From positions 1 through 64,000 of the forward strand of contig JBBQZO010000022.1 in the NCBI GenBank assembly GCA_038207625.1: a DNA stretch of 64,000 nt, given 5' to 3'. Every line of letters begins with the position of its first letter. Position 1 is the stretch's first letter. Of the stretch, positions 26,846 through 34,974 are shown one piece after another. Made by a program: the position numbers and the translations under genes. The notes under the pieces are model-generated. The model was not told the DNA's origin. It worked only from the letters and a program-made list of their open reading frames with translations, and made no database searches. The stretch is from JBBQZO01 sp038207625 (lineage in GTDB: Bacteria; Pseudomonadota; Gammaproteobacteria; Burkholderiales; Burkholderiaceae_D).

Positions 26846-27582
26846 CAGTTGCGCACTTCCATGCCGCCCATGATGGCGTAGCCTTTGATAACCAGGCGTT
26901 TCGACGCGTCCGGCGGAGCGATGGTCTTTTCCTCGAAGCCGCCCAGGATCGGCGTGCCTTGCATGATCACGGTCCAGTCGGTGGGCACCTTGATCGAGAT
27001 GCCACCGCAGATGGCCACCACGTCGAGCACCGCTTCGCCCTGGATGGTCGAGCCGCGCAGATCAAGCTCGCAACCGCCCATGACGGCCGTGATCTCGCCG
27101 CCCCGAAAGTCGGTGCTCGAAATGCGCCGTTGAAAGCCGCCCATGATCGCCTTGGCGTCGATGTACGAATCGATGCTTGCGTCGTTGCCCGGGCTGACAC
27201 CGGCATCACCCGGCTTGTCGAGCGACACCTTGGCATCGACGCCACGCCGGCTGGAAAACGCCTTGGTCACCACCGACAGACCCAGCACGATCAGCAGCAG
27301 CGGCCACAGAAAATGCATGCTGAAGAAATGGAAGCCCAGCCGGCTCAGCGTCATCAGCACGCCGACCACGATCAGGATGCCGCCCCACAAGGTCGCGTTG
27401 GGCGTGTCGTTGCGCAGCACCTTGGCCGTGCCCAGCACGACCAGCAGCAGCGGCCACAGATGCAGCACCCGTTGGGCGTCGAGCAGGTCCAGGTTATCGA
27501 GCAGGAAAATGATGCCGATCGCGATCGCGATGGCGCCGATCACGATCTGGCTCGACGGATGACGGTTCCGCTCAGTTCTCAT
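26845..27582 (-). CDS. LiaF-like membrane protein
   Basis: 245 residues: a basic N-terminus, then about four membrane helices in two pairs (IVIGAIAIAIGIIFLLDN, LWPLLLVVLG, LWGGILIVVGVLM, LWPLLLIVLGLSVV). A C-terminal beta-rich domain follows with repeated short motifs IMGGFQRR, VMGGCELDLRGS, CGGISIKVP and IMGGMEVRN, like the LiaF/VraT C-terminal domain (DUF2154-type). In Firmicutes LiaF restrains its two-component system. Coupling here to a LytS/LytTR pair suggests a similar modulatory role, by inference. Confidence 0.82.
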   Translation of the reverse strand: MRTERNRHPSSQIVIGAIAIAIGIIFLLDNLDLLDAQRVLHLWPLLLVVLGTAKVLRNDTPNATLWGGILIVVGVLMTLSRLGFHFFSMHFLWPLLLIVLGLSVVTKAFSSRRGVDAKVSLDKPGDAGVSPGNDASIDSYIDAKAIMGGFQRRISSTDFRGGEITAVMGGCELDLRGSTIQGEAVLDVVAICGGISIKVPTDWTVIMQGTPILGGFEEKTIAPPDASKRLVIKGYAIMGGMEVRN

Positions 27583-27946
27583 GGCGCTGCTCCTTGTTTG
27601 CCGAAAAACGGTCTTTGATAAATGGTTCGAGTATCAATTGGATACCCCAGGCGATGATCAGGAAAGGCCAGCTGTTATAGAACTCAAGGCCCCACATGTG
27701 TTCGAAGGTGGCGAACAGCCACAGGCCGACAAACGTCATCCACAAGCCACTGGTGAAGTGCTTGGGGGTCGGATAACCGATCATCTTGTTAATCCCGAAC
27801 ACCACCAGCGCGAGCGGCCAATAATGCCAGAGTTCGACGGCGTCGAACACGTCGAGGCGATCAAACAGCACCAGCACGCCAAAACCGATCAGCATCAGGC
27901 CCCACATCGCCTGCCTGCGCCATTGGTAAGATGAGTCTATGTTCAC
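27572..27946 (-). CDS. Small membrane protein, LiaF N-terminal-like (DUF5668-type)
   Basis: 124 residues from a GTG start with a textbook AGGAGG five bases upstream. About four membrane segments (MWGLMLIGFGVLVLFDRLD, LWHYWPLALVVFGINKM, LWMTFVGLWLFATFEH, SWPFLIIAWGIQLILEP) resemble the helical half of the adjacent LiaF-like protein. It is the first gene of the four-gene two-component operon and overlaps the next gene by 11 bases. Confidence 0.75.
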   Translation of the reverse strand: MNIDSSYQWRRQAMWGLMLIGFGVLVLFDRLDVFDAVELWHYWPLALVVFGINKMIGYPTPKHFTSGLWMTFVGLWLFATFEHMWGLEFYNSWPFLIIAWGIQLILEPFIKDRFSANKEQRHEN

Positions 27947-28051
27947 AATACCTCCTGATTGAAAGAACAAGATCACGATACAGGGGGCGCGCGCGCCGGC
28001 ACAGCGTTTTTCGGCCAGCGGCGGTTGCGCCTCGGCCAGTGGAGCGCGGCT

Positions 28052-28086
28052 CGGCGAACGGCGCGCGGCGCGGCGAACGGCGCGCG
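28052..28086. repeat. Imperfect tandem repeat upstream of the two-component operon
   Basis: CGGCGAACGGCGCGCG occurs at 28052-28067 and again at 28071-28086, a 19-bp period, within the 208-bp gap between the operon start and argO. No gene was seen in this gap. Confidence 0.6.
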
Positions 28087-28154
28087 TGTGGGCCAATGGT
28101 GCGCAGGTCGGCAATGCAACGCGGCTGGGCGTACGGCGCCGCGCGCCAATCTGC

Positions 28155-28769
28155 TCAGTCGGCCAATGCGATGCGTGCCGCCAGCGCCAACATCATCGTG
28201 CCGGTCAGCGCGTCGATGCAGCGCCAGGCGATCGGACGGGCAAACAGGTGCGCCAGCCGGCGGGCGCCGTAGCCAAGCACGCTAAACCACAGCAGCGAAG
28301 CGCTGATCGCGCCCAGCGCAAAGCTGGCCCGCTCGGGGGCGGGAAACTGCGTGCCGAGCGCGCCCAGCAGCACCACCGTATCGAGATAGACGTGCGGGTT
28401 GAGCAGCGACAGCGCACAAACGCTGATCAGCGCGCGCCAGGCGCTGATGCTTGGCAGCGAGCCCATCGTACTCAGCGATTCGCTGCGCAGCACGGCGCGC
28501 CAACTGCGCAAGCCATACCAGAACAGAAACGCGGCACCACCCCAGCGCGCCACACCGAGCAGCGGTGCCGACGCCTGCACCAGCGCACCCAGTCCGGCCA
28601 CGCCCAGCCCAATAAGCAGCGCATCGATGACGATGCAGGTGGCCACCGTCAGGCCGACATGTTCACGTTTGAGGCCGGTGCGCAGCACGTGGGCGTTCTG
28701 CGCACCGATCGCCATGATCAGGCCGGCGCCGGCACCCAGGCCGCTCAGATAGGTGGAGAGTATGAACAT
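28155..28769 (-). CDS. argO: LysE/ArgO-family amino-acid exporter
   Basis: 204 residues with about six membrane helices. Family hallmarks are AGLIMAIGAQNAHVLRTGL and LSLLNPHVYLDTVVLLG. It exports arginine or lysine (or the toxic analogue canavanine). It is divergent from an ArgP-type LysR regulator, the standard arrangement for this exporter. Confidence 0.9.
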   Translation of the reverse strand: MFILSTYLSGLGAGAGLIMAIGAQNAHVLRTGLKREHVGLTVATCIVIDALLIGLGVAGLGALVQASAPLLGVARWGGAAFLFWYGLRSWRAVLRSESLSTMGSLPSISAWRALISVCALSLLNPHVYLDTVVLLGALGTQFPAPERASFALGAISASLLWFSVLGYGARRLAHLFARPIAWRCIDALTGTMMLALAARIALAD

Positions 28770-28831
28770 GTGCGCCTCGTCGTCATGAAAAGAGACGCAG
28801 TGTGCTGTGCAGCGGGCAATAAATGAAGCGG

Positions 28832-28858
28832 ATTTAATTTATTTCACTATAATTAAAT
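28832..28858. promoter_or_regulatory. Putative ArgP operator and argP -10 box
   Basis: The inverted repeat ATTTAAT (28832-28838) / ATTAAAT (28852-28858) lies in the AT-rich divergent region. A perfect TATAAT (28848-28853) inside it would start argP transcription near 28860. LysR-type regulators commonly bind such sites next to their own promoter. Confidence 0.5.
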
Positions 28859-28881
28859 TTCTCTAATCTTACAGGCCACCC

Positions 28882-29772
28882 ATGTTCGATACCCGCAAAG
28901 GCGCAGCGCTGCTCGCCGTCATCGACAGCGGCAGCTTTGAACAGGCTGCCGCACTGCTGCACCTGACACCGTCGGCGGTGTCGCAGCGCGTGAGCGCGCT
29001 CGAAAGCGAGCTGGGCACGCCGCTGCTGGTGCGCAGCAAGCCCTGCCGCCCCACGCGCGACGGCCAGCGCCTGCTGCAGTACCTGCGCCGCAGCCGTCTG
29101 CTGGAGGACGAATTGCGCTCCGACCTGGACGGCGCGTCGCGCCGTCCGCTGAGCGTGGCGCTGGCCGTCAACAACGACAGCGTGGCCACCTGGTTGCTGC
29201 CGGCGCTGGCGCCATTTCTGATCGCCGAACAAATCCTGCTCGACATCACCTTGGACGACCAGGACCACACCTCGGCACTGCTGGCGCAGGGCATGGCGCT
29301 GGCCGGTGTGTCGACCCAGGCCACACCGATGCGCGGCTGCCAGGTTGCACCTTTGGGCGTGATGCGCTACCGCCTGCTGGCTGCGCCGGCGTTCGCGCAG
29401 CGCTGGTTTGGCGCCGGTTTCACGCGCGGCGCGGCGCGCCTGGCGCCGCTGCTGGTGTTCGACCGCAAAGACACGCTACAGGCCGATTTTCTGCTGCGCG
29501 AACTGGGCCTGCCACCGGACAGCTATCCCTGCCATTTCATCCCGGCCAGCGATCCCTTCCTGCGCGCGCTCGAACTGGGGCTGGGCTACGGCATGATCCC
29601 CGACCTGCAACTGGCCGGCCGCCCGGCCAGTGGCGCGCTGATCGAGCTGGCGCCCGGGCGGGTCTGCGACGTGGCACTGTACTGGCACAGCTGGCGCGTG
29701 CAGTCGCCCAAGCTTGAACGCCTGAGCGGCGCGTTGATCGACCAGGCGCGCCAGATCCTGCTTCAGCCCTGA
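28882..29772 (+). CDS. argP: LysR-family regulator ArgP
   Basis: 296 residues. The N-terminal winged helix (FDTRKGAALLAVIDSGSFEQAAALLHLTPSAVSQRVSALE) is typical, with the ArgP-specific TPLLVRSKPCRPTRDGQ. The remainder is the LysR substrate-binding domain. ArgP senses lysine and arginine and activates argO. It is divergent from argO, which supports the name. Confidence 0.9.
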   Translation: MFDTRKGAALLAVIDSGSFEQAAALLHLTPSAVSQRVSALESELGTPLLVRSKPCRPTRDGQRLLQYLRRSRLLEDELRSDLDGASRRPLSVALAVNNDSVATWLLPALAPFLIAEQILLDITLDDQDHTSALLAQGMALAGVSTQATPMRGCQVAPLGVMRYRLLAAPAFAQRWFGAGFTRGAARLAPLLVFDRKDTLQADFLLRELGLPPDSYPCHFIPASDPFLRALELGLGYGMIPDLQLAGRPASGALIELAPGRVCDVALYWHSWRVQSPKLERLSGALIDQARQILLQP

Positions 29773-29794
29773 CGACGGCACCACATCAAGGCTA

Positions 29795-29830
29795 TCGGCG
29801 GCGCCGCTTCAGCGTCAGCGGCGCCGCCGA
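29795..29830. other. Perfect 13-bp inverted repeat after argP
   Basis: TCGGCGGCGCCGC (29795-29807) pairs with GCGGCGCCGCCGA (29818-29830) around a 10-base loop. It lacks a T tract, so it may be a 3'-end-protecting hairpin or Rho-assisted terminator for argP that insulates the trpS leader. Confidence 0.55.
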
Positions 29831-29854
29831 CGCGTCAGCGGCAACCCGCCATGC

Positions 29855-29860
29855 TATACT
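29855..29860 (+). promoter_or_regulatory. Putative -10 box of the trpS leader promoter
   Basis: TATACT lies seven bases before the ATG of the leader peptide. The -35 region is not recognisable. If used, transcription would start at or within a base or two of that ATG. Confidence 0.4.
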
Positions 29861-29867
29861 TTGAATC

Positions 29868-29912
29868 ATGAAACTGCAGTCCTTCCCCCTTCGTCGTTGG
29901 TGGCGCGCTTAA
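29868..29912 (+). CDS. Trp leader peptide (MKLQSFPLRRWWRA) of the trpS attenuator
   Basis: A 14-codon reading frame ending in TAA contains two adjacent Trp codons (29898-29903). It is the usual size and form of a Trp attenuation leader. It lies 118 bases before trpS and is followed by mutually exclusive hairpins. There is no ribosome site, and the TATACT box is only seven bases away, so it may be translated from a leaderless transcript, as reported for trpL of Sinorhizobium. Confidence 0.8.
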   Translation: MKLQSFPLRRWWRA

Positions 29913-29981
29913 ATCAGGCGGCCCGTACCAACACGCACTTTTTTTCAAGTGATGCCGCCGGTCTTGGCGGCATTGTTGTTT
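29896..29981 (+). promoter_or_regulatory. Transcription attenuator of trpS
   Basis: Segment 1 GTTGGT (29896-29901, covering the Trp codons) can pair with segment 2 ACCAAC (29927-29932). Alternatively GGCGGC (29917-29922) can pair with GCCGCC (29954-29959), an antiterminator. That would disrupt the terminator hairpin ATGCCGCC (29952-29959)/GGCGGCAT (29966-29973), which is followed by T-rich TGTTGTTT. A ribosome stalled at Trp codons would favour read-through into trpS. Confidence 0.7.
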
Positions 29982-30030
29982 CTGCATTGCGCATCCGGGC
30001 TGGCGACATCCGATTCTTTCAGGAGTCTGT

Positions 30031-31047
30031 ATGTCATCATCGAACACCACCCCCATCGTCCTCACTGGCGATCGCACCACCGGACCGCTGCATCTGGGTC
30101 ACTACGTCGGCTCGCTGCGCGCGCGCGTCGACCTGCAGCACGAGGCCCAGCAGTTCCTGCTGTTGGCTGACGCCCAGGCGCTGACCGACAACGTGGGCCG
30201 GCACCAGAAGGTCACCGAGAACGTGATCGAAGTGGCGCTCGATTATCTGGCGGTCGGCATCGATCCGGCCAAGTCGACCATCTTCATCCAGTCGCAGGTG
30301 CCGGAGTTGGCCGAGCTGTCGCAATACCTGCTCAATCTGGTCAGCGTGGCGCGCCTCGAGCGCAACCCGACCATCAAGGACGAAATCCGGCTGCGCGGCT
30401 TCGAACGCGACATGCCCGCCGGCTTTCTGGTGTATCCGGCCAGCCAGGCGGCCGACATCACCGCCTTCAAGGCGACCGTGGTGCCGGTGGGCGACGACCA
30501 GCTGCCGATGATCGAGCAAACCAATGAGCTGGTGCGCAAGTTCAACAGCACGGTCGAGCAATCGGTGCTGGTCGAGTGCCGCGCCCTGCTCTCGCCGGTA
30601 ACGCGCCTGCCCGGCATCGACGGCAAGGCCAAGATGAGCAAGTCACTCGGTAACGCGATCGCGCTGGGCGCCGGCGCCGACCAGATCCGCCAGGCGGTCG
30701 AGCGCATGTACACCGACCCGCAGCATCTGCGCGTGAGCGACCCGGGCCAGGTGGAAGGCAACGTGGTGTTCGCTTTTCTGGACGCGTTCGAGCCGGACGC
30801 GGACAAGGTGGCGGAACTGAAGGCGCACTACCGGCGCGGCGGGCTGGGCGACAGCGCGCTCAAGCGCCTGCTCAACGAGCACCTGCAGGCGCTGCTGGCG
30901 CCGATCCGCGCGCGCCGCGAACTGCTGGCGCAGGACCGCGCCGCCGTGCTGGCGGTGCTCAAGGACGGCACCGAGCGGGCACGCAGTGTCGCCGCGGCCA
31001 CGCTGTCGGAAGTCAAGCGCGCGCTGGGCTTGAACTATTTCGAGTGA
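30031..31047 (+). CDS. trpS: Tryptophan--tRNA ligase
   Basis: 338 residues, normal for bacterial TrpRS. It has the class I HIGH-type motif GPLHLGHYVG (residues 18-27) and the KMSKS loop (about residue 200), with TrpRS segments YPASQAADITAF and VPVGDDQLPMIEQTNEL. It charges tRNA-Trp. AGGAG (30021-30025) precedes the ATG. It is apparently monocistronic, with an upstream leader peptide and attenuator. The C-terminus is typical (LNYFE). Confidence 0.97.
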   Translation: MSSSNTTPIVLTGDRTTGPLHLGHYVGSLRARVDLQHEAQQFLLLADAQALTDNVGRHQKVTENVIEVALDYLAVGIDPAKSTIFIQSQVPELAELSQYLLNLVSVARLERNPTIKDEIRLRGFERDMPAGFLVYPASQAADITAFKATVVPVGDDQLPMIEQTNELVRKFNSTVEQSVLVECRALLSPVTRLPGIDGKAKMSKSLGNAIALGAGADQIRQAVERMYTDPQHLRVSDPGQVEGNVVFAFLDAFEPDADKVAELKAHYRRGGLGDSALKRLLNEHLQALLAPIRARRELLAQDRAAVLAVLKDGTERARSVAAATLSEVKRALGLNYFE

Positions 31048-31082
31048 CCGCGCTGGTTAGCGTGATGTCTTGAACGCGCCGC

Positions 31083-33266
31083 TTAGCGCGCAATGTCGCG
31101 CTCGAGCGTGATGCGCAGCGTCGCGTTGGCCGCGTCGGTCGTAACGCTGCGCGCGCTGGCGCCATCGGCGTCGTAGTACAACGCCGAGCGATGATCGCGC
31201 TGCAGCAGATTGGCCGCGCCGATGCGCAGGCGCGTCTTGTCGGCCAGCTTGAAAACGGCATACAGGTCAAGACCGCGCTTGGCATCGGCCGATGATGCGG
31301 CGTGCGCCGACAAGCGCACCGGCCCGCCGCCCTCGAGCGTGAGCGTGGCACCCACGCTCAGCGCCGCGTTGGCCTGATAGTCGATGCCGACGTTGGCGCT
31401 GTACGGCACCTGGCTGTCAAGCCGGTTATCGGGACCGGGCACGCTGTCGACGTGCGACCAGTTGCGCGCCAGGTTGGCGCGCAGGTCGATCGCGGGAGCG
31501 TCGCCAAACAGCGTCTTGAGCGGCAGCTTGGCCTCCCACACGGCGCCGCGCACGCTGGCGCGCCCGGCGTTTTGCGGCGTCGAGATCCAGCGCGCGCCGC
31601 TTTGATACAGGTACTGCAGCGTCACGTCATCGATACGGCGCGCAAACACGCTCATACCCACCATGCCATCCTTGCCGAAGTAATGTTCCCAGGCCGCGTC
31701 CAGTCCCCATGCCAGTTCCGGGCGCAGGGCCGGGTTGCCCTCGGTGTCGGGGTTGTTGGGATTGTTGTCGTTGTCGATCACGTAGCGGCGCGGCACCAGC
31801 TGGAACATGGTCGGCGCCTTGTAGGTGCGCGTCAGTCCGAAGCGCAATTGATCGGTGACCGACAGCTTGAGCAGCGTCTCGACGATGGGGCTCAATACGC
31901 TGCTGCGCTGGCGCACCGGCTCGCCCACATGGTCGCTCACCGAGGTGCGCAAGCTTTCCCAGCGCAAGCCGGCGCTGATCGAGCTGCTCGCATTGATTTC
32001 CCAGTCGTCCTGGGCGAACAGCGCGGCGCTGTCGATGCGCCCGTCGTAACGCTGGTCGATCACGGCCAGCGGCAGGCCGTCCGGCGTGAACGTGTGTTCG
32101 AGGCGGGTTTGCTGGCGCCGCGCCGCTGCCGTGTTCCAGCCCAGTACCAGCGCGTGGCCCCCTTGCAGCGGCAAGTTCAGCTTGCCATCGAGATGGGCGC
32201 CCAGCTCGCCGATGCCCGAATCGACCAGATGCTGGGCGGGACCGGGCGTATCGTCGACCAGTGCGCCGAACACGAAATTCGAATAGCGCCGCGCCAGGCT
32301 CACGCCGCCGGTAAGTTCGACACGCGCGCCCTCACCCACCCGGTGGGTCCAGCTCAGGTCGGAGCGCACCAGCGCGGCACCGATGCGAAATTGCGCGCTG
32401 CGCTCCGGAAACGCGCTGGGCTGGCCAAACAACAGCGTCTCGCGTGCCTGGCTGTCGATCACGCGCCGGCTCAGGTTGATGAACGATTGTGCGCTCAGCG
32501 TGTCGGCGTTGGCCAGCGTCCAGTTCAGGCGTGGTGACAGGTTCAGTTCATCGCGCAGCGTGCCTTCGAGCTGACGGGTGCGCCGCGCCAGCGTCAGTGC
32601 ACCATTGCGCTCGCTGGCGACCTGCTCTTCTTGCGACAGCGCCTCGACGCTGCTGCGCACCAGCGCCAGCGGTACGGTGTAGCTGGTGCCGTCGCGCTTG
32701 TCGGACAGCTCGACGCGCAGGCTGGGCGCAGTGCGTCCCGTCTGCAGCTCGGCGCCCACCTTGACGCTCGCCGCGGCGCGCGTGGCGGTTTTCTTGAGGA
32801 CGATGTTGACGGTGCCGGCGATCGCCTGCGTACCCAGTTCGGCCGACGCGGTGCGCAATATTTCGACCCGTTCGATCAAGTCCGGTGCGATCGACTCAAA
32901 CGTAAAACCGTTCGGTGCGGCCACGCCGTTGAGCAGGATCTGGGTATAGCCGCTGCCCAGGCCGCGCAGACGGATTTCGCTGGCCTGGCCGGCGCCGGCG
33001 CCGATGCTGATACCGGGCAGGCGCTTCAAGGCGTCGGCCAGCGTGGTGTCGCCAAAACGCAGCAATTCGGCGCTGTCGATGACGATGCGGCTGGCCGTGT
33101 CCATGCGGCGCGCGTCGTATCTGGCGCCGGCCACCTCAACCTTGGCGATGGGCACGCCGGCCTCGGGCGGGGTGTCGGGCGGCGCCGCGTCGGCGTGGGC
33201 TGCTGAGCGCGGCGCATACAACGATGAAACGATGGCGCAAGCGAGTACATACGGACGAATCTGCAT
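31083..33266 (-). CDS. TonB-dependent outer-membrane receptor
   Basis: 727 residues. A signal peptide (cleavage near AHA) is followed by a plug domain (about 45-165: IDSAELLRFGDTTLADALKRLPGISI, IRLRGLGSGYTQILLNG, IERVEILRTASAELGTQAIAGTVNIVLKK) and a beta barrel with typical segments (LKLSVTDQLRFGLTRTYKAPTMFQLVPRR). The substrate is unknown; no siderophore genes lie nearby. The C-terminus is RDIAR, without the usual terminal aromatic residue. It lies 126 bases after the M56/M23 protease gene on the same strand and may be in the BlaI operon. Confidence 0.9.
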   Translation of the reverse strand: MQIRPYVLACAIVSSLYAPRSAAHADAAPPDTPPEAGVPIAKVEVAGARYDARRMDTASRIVIDSAELLRFGDTTLADALKRLPGISIGAGAGQASEIRLRGLGSGYTQILLNGVAAPNGFTFESIAPDLIERVEILRTASAELGTQAIAGTVNIVLKKTATRAAASVKVGAELQTGRTAPSLRVELSDKRDGTSYTVPLALVRSSVEALSQEEQVASERNGALTLARRTRQLEGTLRDELNLSPRLNWTLANADTLSAQSFINLSRRVIDSQARETLLFGQPSAFPERSAQFRIGAALVRSDLSWTHRVGEGARVELTGGVSLARRYSNFVFGALVDDTPGPAQHLVDSGIGELGAHLDGKLNLPLQGGHALVLGWNTAAARRQQTRLEHTFTPDGLPLAVIDQRYDGRIDSAALFAQDDWEINASSSISAGLRWESLRTSVSDHVGEPVRQRSSVLSPIVETLLKLSVTDQLRFGLTRTYKAPTMFQLVPRRYVIDNDNNPNNPDTEGNPALRPELAWGLDAAWEHYFGKDGMVGMSVFARRIDDVTLQYLYQSGARWISTPQNAGRASVRGAVWEAKLPLKTLFGDAPAIDLRANLARNWSHVDSVPGPDNRLDSQVPYSANVGIDYQANAALSVGATLTLEGGGPVRLSAHAASSADAKRGLDLYAVFKLADKTRLRIGAANLLQRDHRSALYYDADGASARSVTTDAANATLRITLERDIAR

Positions 33267-33392
33267 TAGTGTTTCCTGACGAATTGTTGGGTTAGCGACG
33301 CGCCAATGCCCACCCGCGGCGATGGGCCTGCGGGTGCGATGGCACGCGATAGGAAGTGGACGACGGCGCCAGCGGCGCGCGTCGCTTCAGGT

Positions 33393-34970
33393 CTAGCTTG
33401 CGGCGCGCGTGGCGCGCGCTTGCCGGGCGTGTTTGCCGCCTTTGTCGGCAAGGTCACCGAGCATGCGTTCGGGATCGATCGGCTGGTCGTCCTGCAGCAC
33501 TTCAAAATGCAGATGCGGTCCGCTGACGATGCCGCTGGCGCCGGACAAGGCGATCACCTGGCCGGCCCGCACCAGCTCGCCCACCCGCACCGAGCGACTG
33601 TCGAGGTGAGCGTACAGCGAGCGCATCTTGTTGGCGTGTTCCACCACCACCAAGGAGCCATAGTTCGGATTGGCGTCGTAGTGGTCGGTCGATACGACGA
33701 CGGTGCCGTCGGCGGCGGCCAACACCCCGGTGCCGACGCGCGCGCCGAAATCGATGCCACGATGGCGATGCGCGGGCGCGCCGTACAGAACGCCGAAAAA
33801 GCTGTTCACGCGCACACTGGCAAGCGGCGCCTGCCAGGCTTGCGGGATCGGCGCCGCTAGCTGCGCAACGGGCGCCTTGGTCGCCGGCTGTGCCGTCACG
33901 GTGCGCCATGCAAACGCCGGTTGCAGCAGCACGCTGGCCAACAGCACCGCGCCCAGGCCACCCAGCACGGTCGCCTTGCCCAGCCAGCTCAGGGCCGGCA
34001 TGCCGTTCTGGCGTATCAATGCCACGCGCGCCACCAGCGTCTCGCCATGCGCGCCGCCAAACGCCAGCGTGGTTTGCGGCGCCAGTGCCAGCATGGACTG
34101 CTGCATTTTCAGCTGCCCCACCAGCGCGGCCGCATACTGTTGCCGTTCGGACTGGGCGCGTCCGGCCAGCACCTGCTGGTCGCAGCTGAGTTCCTGGGCC
34201 CAGCTCAGCTTGCTGCCCAGCTTGCGCAGCAGCGGGTTGAACCACAATAGCGCCTGCAATACCAGGCTCACGTTGAGCCACAGCGGATCGCGCCGGCGCC
34301 AGTGGGTCAGTTCATGGGCGATGATCATTTGCTGCTGGGCCGCGCTGAACTGGCGCAGGTGGGCGGGCAGCAACAGGCGCGCCTGGCGCACGCCCGACAA
34401 CATCGGCGAGACGGCCGCCTCGGTTTCCAGCACGTGCAAGCGGTCGAGACGGCGCGCCGTTTCCGGCCCGAACGCCTGATGCGCCGCCAGCTGGGCGCGG
34501 CACAGCGGATGGGCCGCGTCCAGCAAGGCGCGCAGGCGTCGCTGGGCGCGCTGCCAGCGCGCGGCGGCAACACCCAGTCCTGCGAGATACAGCACCAACC
34601 AAGCGCGCGCCAGCGCTAACCAGTCGCTCGCGTCGGCACCGGCGCCCTGCTCGTCCGATGCGAGGGCCGCTGGCGCGTCCGACAGCAAGGCATCCGGGGT
34701 AGCGGGCGCAGGCGCGCTCGGCGCGGCGGCGGCACGACTGCCATCGACGCGCGCCAGCAGGCTCAACTGCGCGCTTTGCGGCAGCAGCACCAGCGCCAGC
34801 GCGGCCACGCTGAGCAGCTGGGCCGCCAACCACACCGAACGCTGCAGCGCCAGCGCCGGCCACAGCCGCTGCGCTACGCTCAGCGCGCCCCACAGCGCCG
34901 CCCCCACCAGCGCGCCATTCACGCTCGCTTGCAAAAATAGCAGCGGAAAGATGGTCGTCAGATAGTCCAT
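33393..34970 (-). CDS. BlaR1-type M56 protease fused to an M23 (LytM) peptidase
   Basis: 525 residues. The N-terminal BlaR1/MecR1-like part has about four membrane segments and an intact zinc motif HELTH (219-223) in IIAHELTHWRRRDPLWLN. After a further membrane segment (about 326-354), where BlaR1 carries a penicillin-binding sensor, this protein has an M23 domain instead. Its catalytic set looks complete: H403 and D407 in HRGIDFG, and HLH at 486-488 in GPHLHFEVL. The design suggests a sensor-protease whose periplasmic part binds or cuts peptidoglycan. It is downstream of and coupled to the BlaI-type repressor. Confidence 0.88.
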   Translation of the reverse strand: MDYLTTIFPLLFLQASVNGALVGAALWGALSVAQRLWPALALQRSVWLAAQLLSVAALALVLLPQSAQLSLLARVDGSRAAAAPSAPAPATPDALLSDAPAALASDEQGAGADASDWLALARAWLVLYLAGLGVAAARWQRAQRRLRALLDAAHPLCRAQLAAHQAFGPETARRLDRLHVLETEAAVSPMLSGVRQARLLLPAHLRQFSAAQQQMIIAHELTHWRRRDPLWLNVSLVLQALLWFNPLLRKLGSKLSWAQELSCDQQVLAGRAQSERQQYAAALVGQLKMQQSMLALAPQTTLAFGGAHGETLVARVALIRQNGMPALSWLGKATVLGGLGAVLLASVLLQPAFAWRTVTAQPATKAPVAQLAAPIPQAWQAPLASVRVNSFFGVLYGAPAHRHRGIDFGARVGTGVLAAADGTVVVSTDHYDANPNYGSLVVVEHANKMRSLYAHLDSRSVRVGELVRAGQVIALSGASGIVSGPHLHFEVLQDDQPIDPERMLGDLADKGGKHARQARATRAAS

Positions 34971-34974
34971 CGGC

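Noticed and set aside
29939..29945. Run of seven T in the trpS leader as the attenuator terminator
   Set aside because: No stable hairpin immediately precedes it; the six-bp 1:2 pairing ends six bases earlier. The hairpin at 29952-29973 with T-rich sequence after it is the better terminator.
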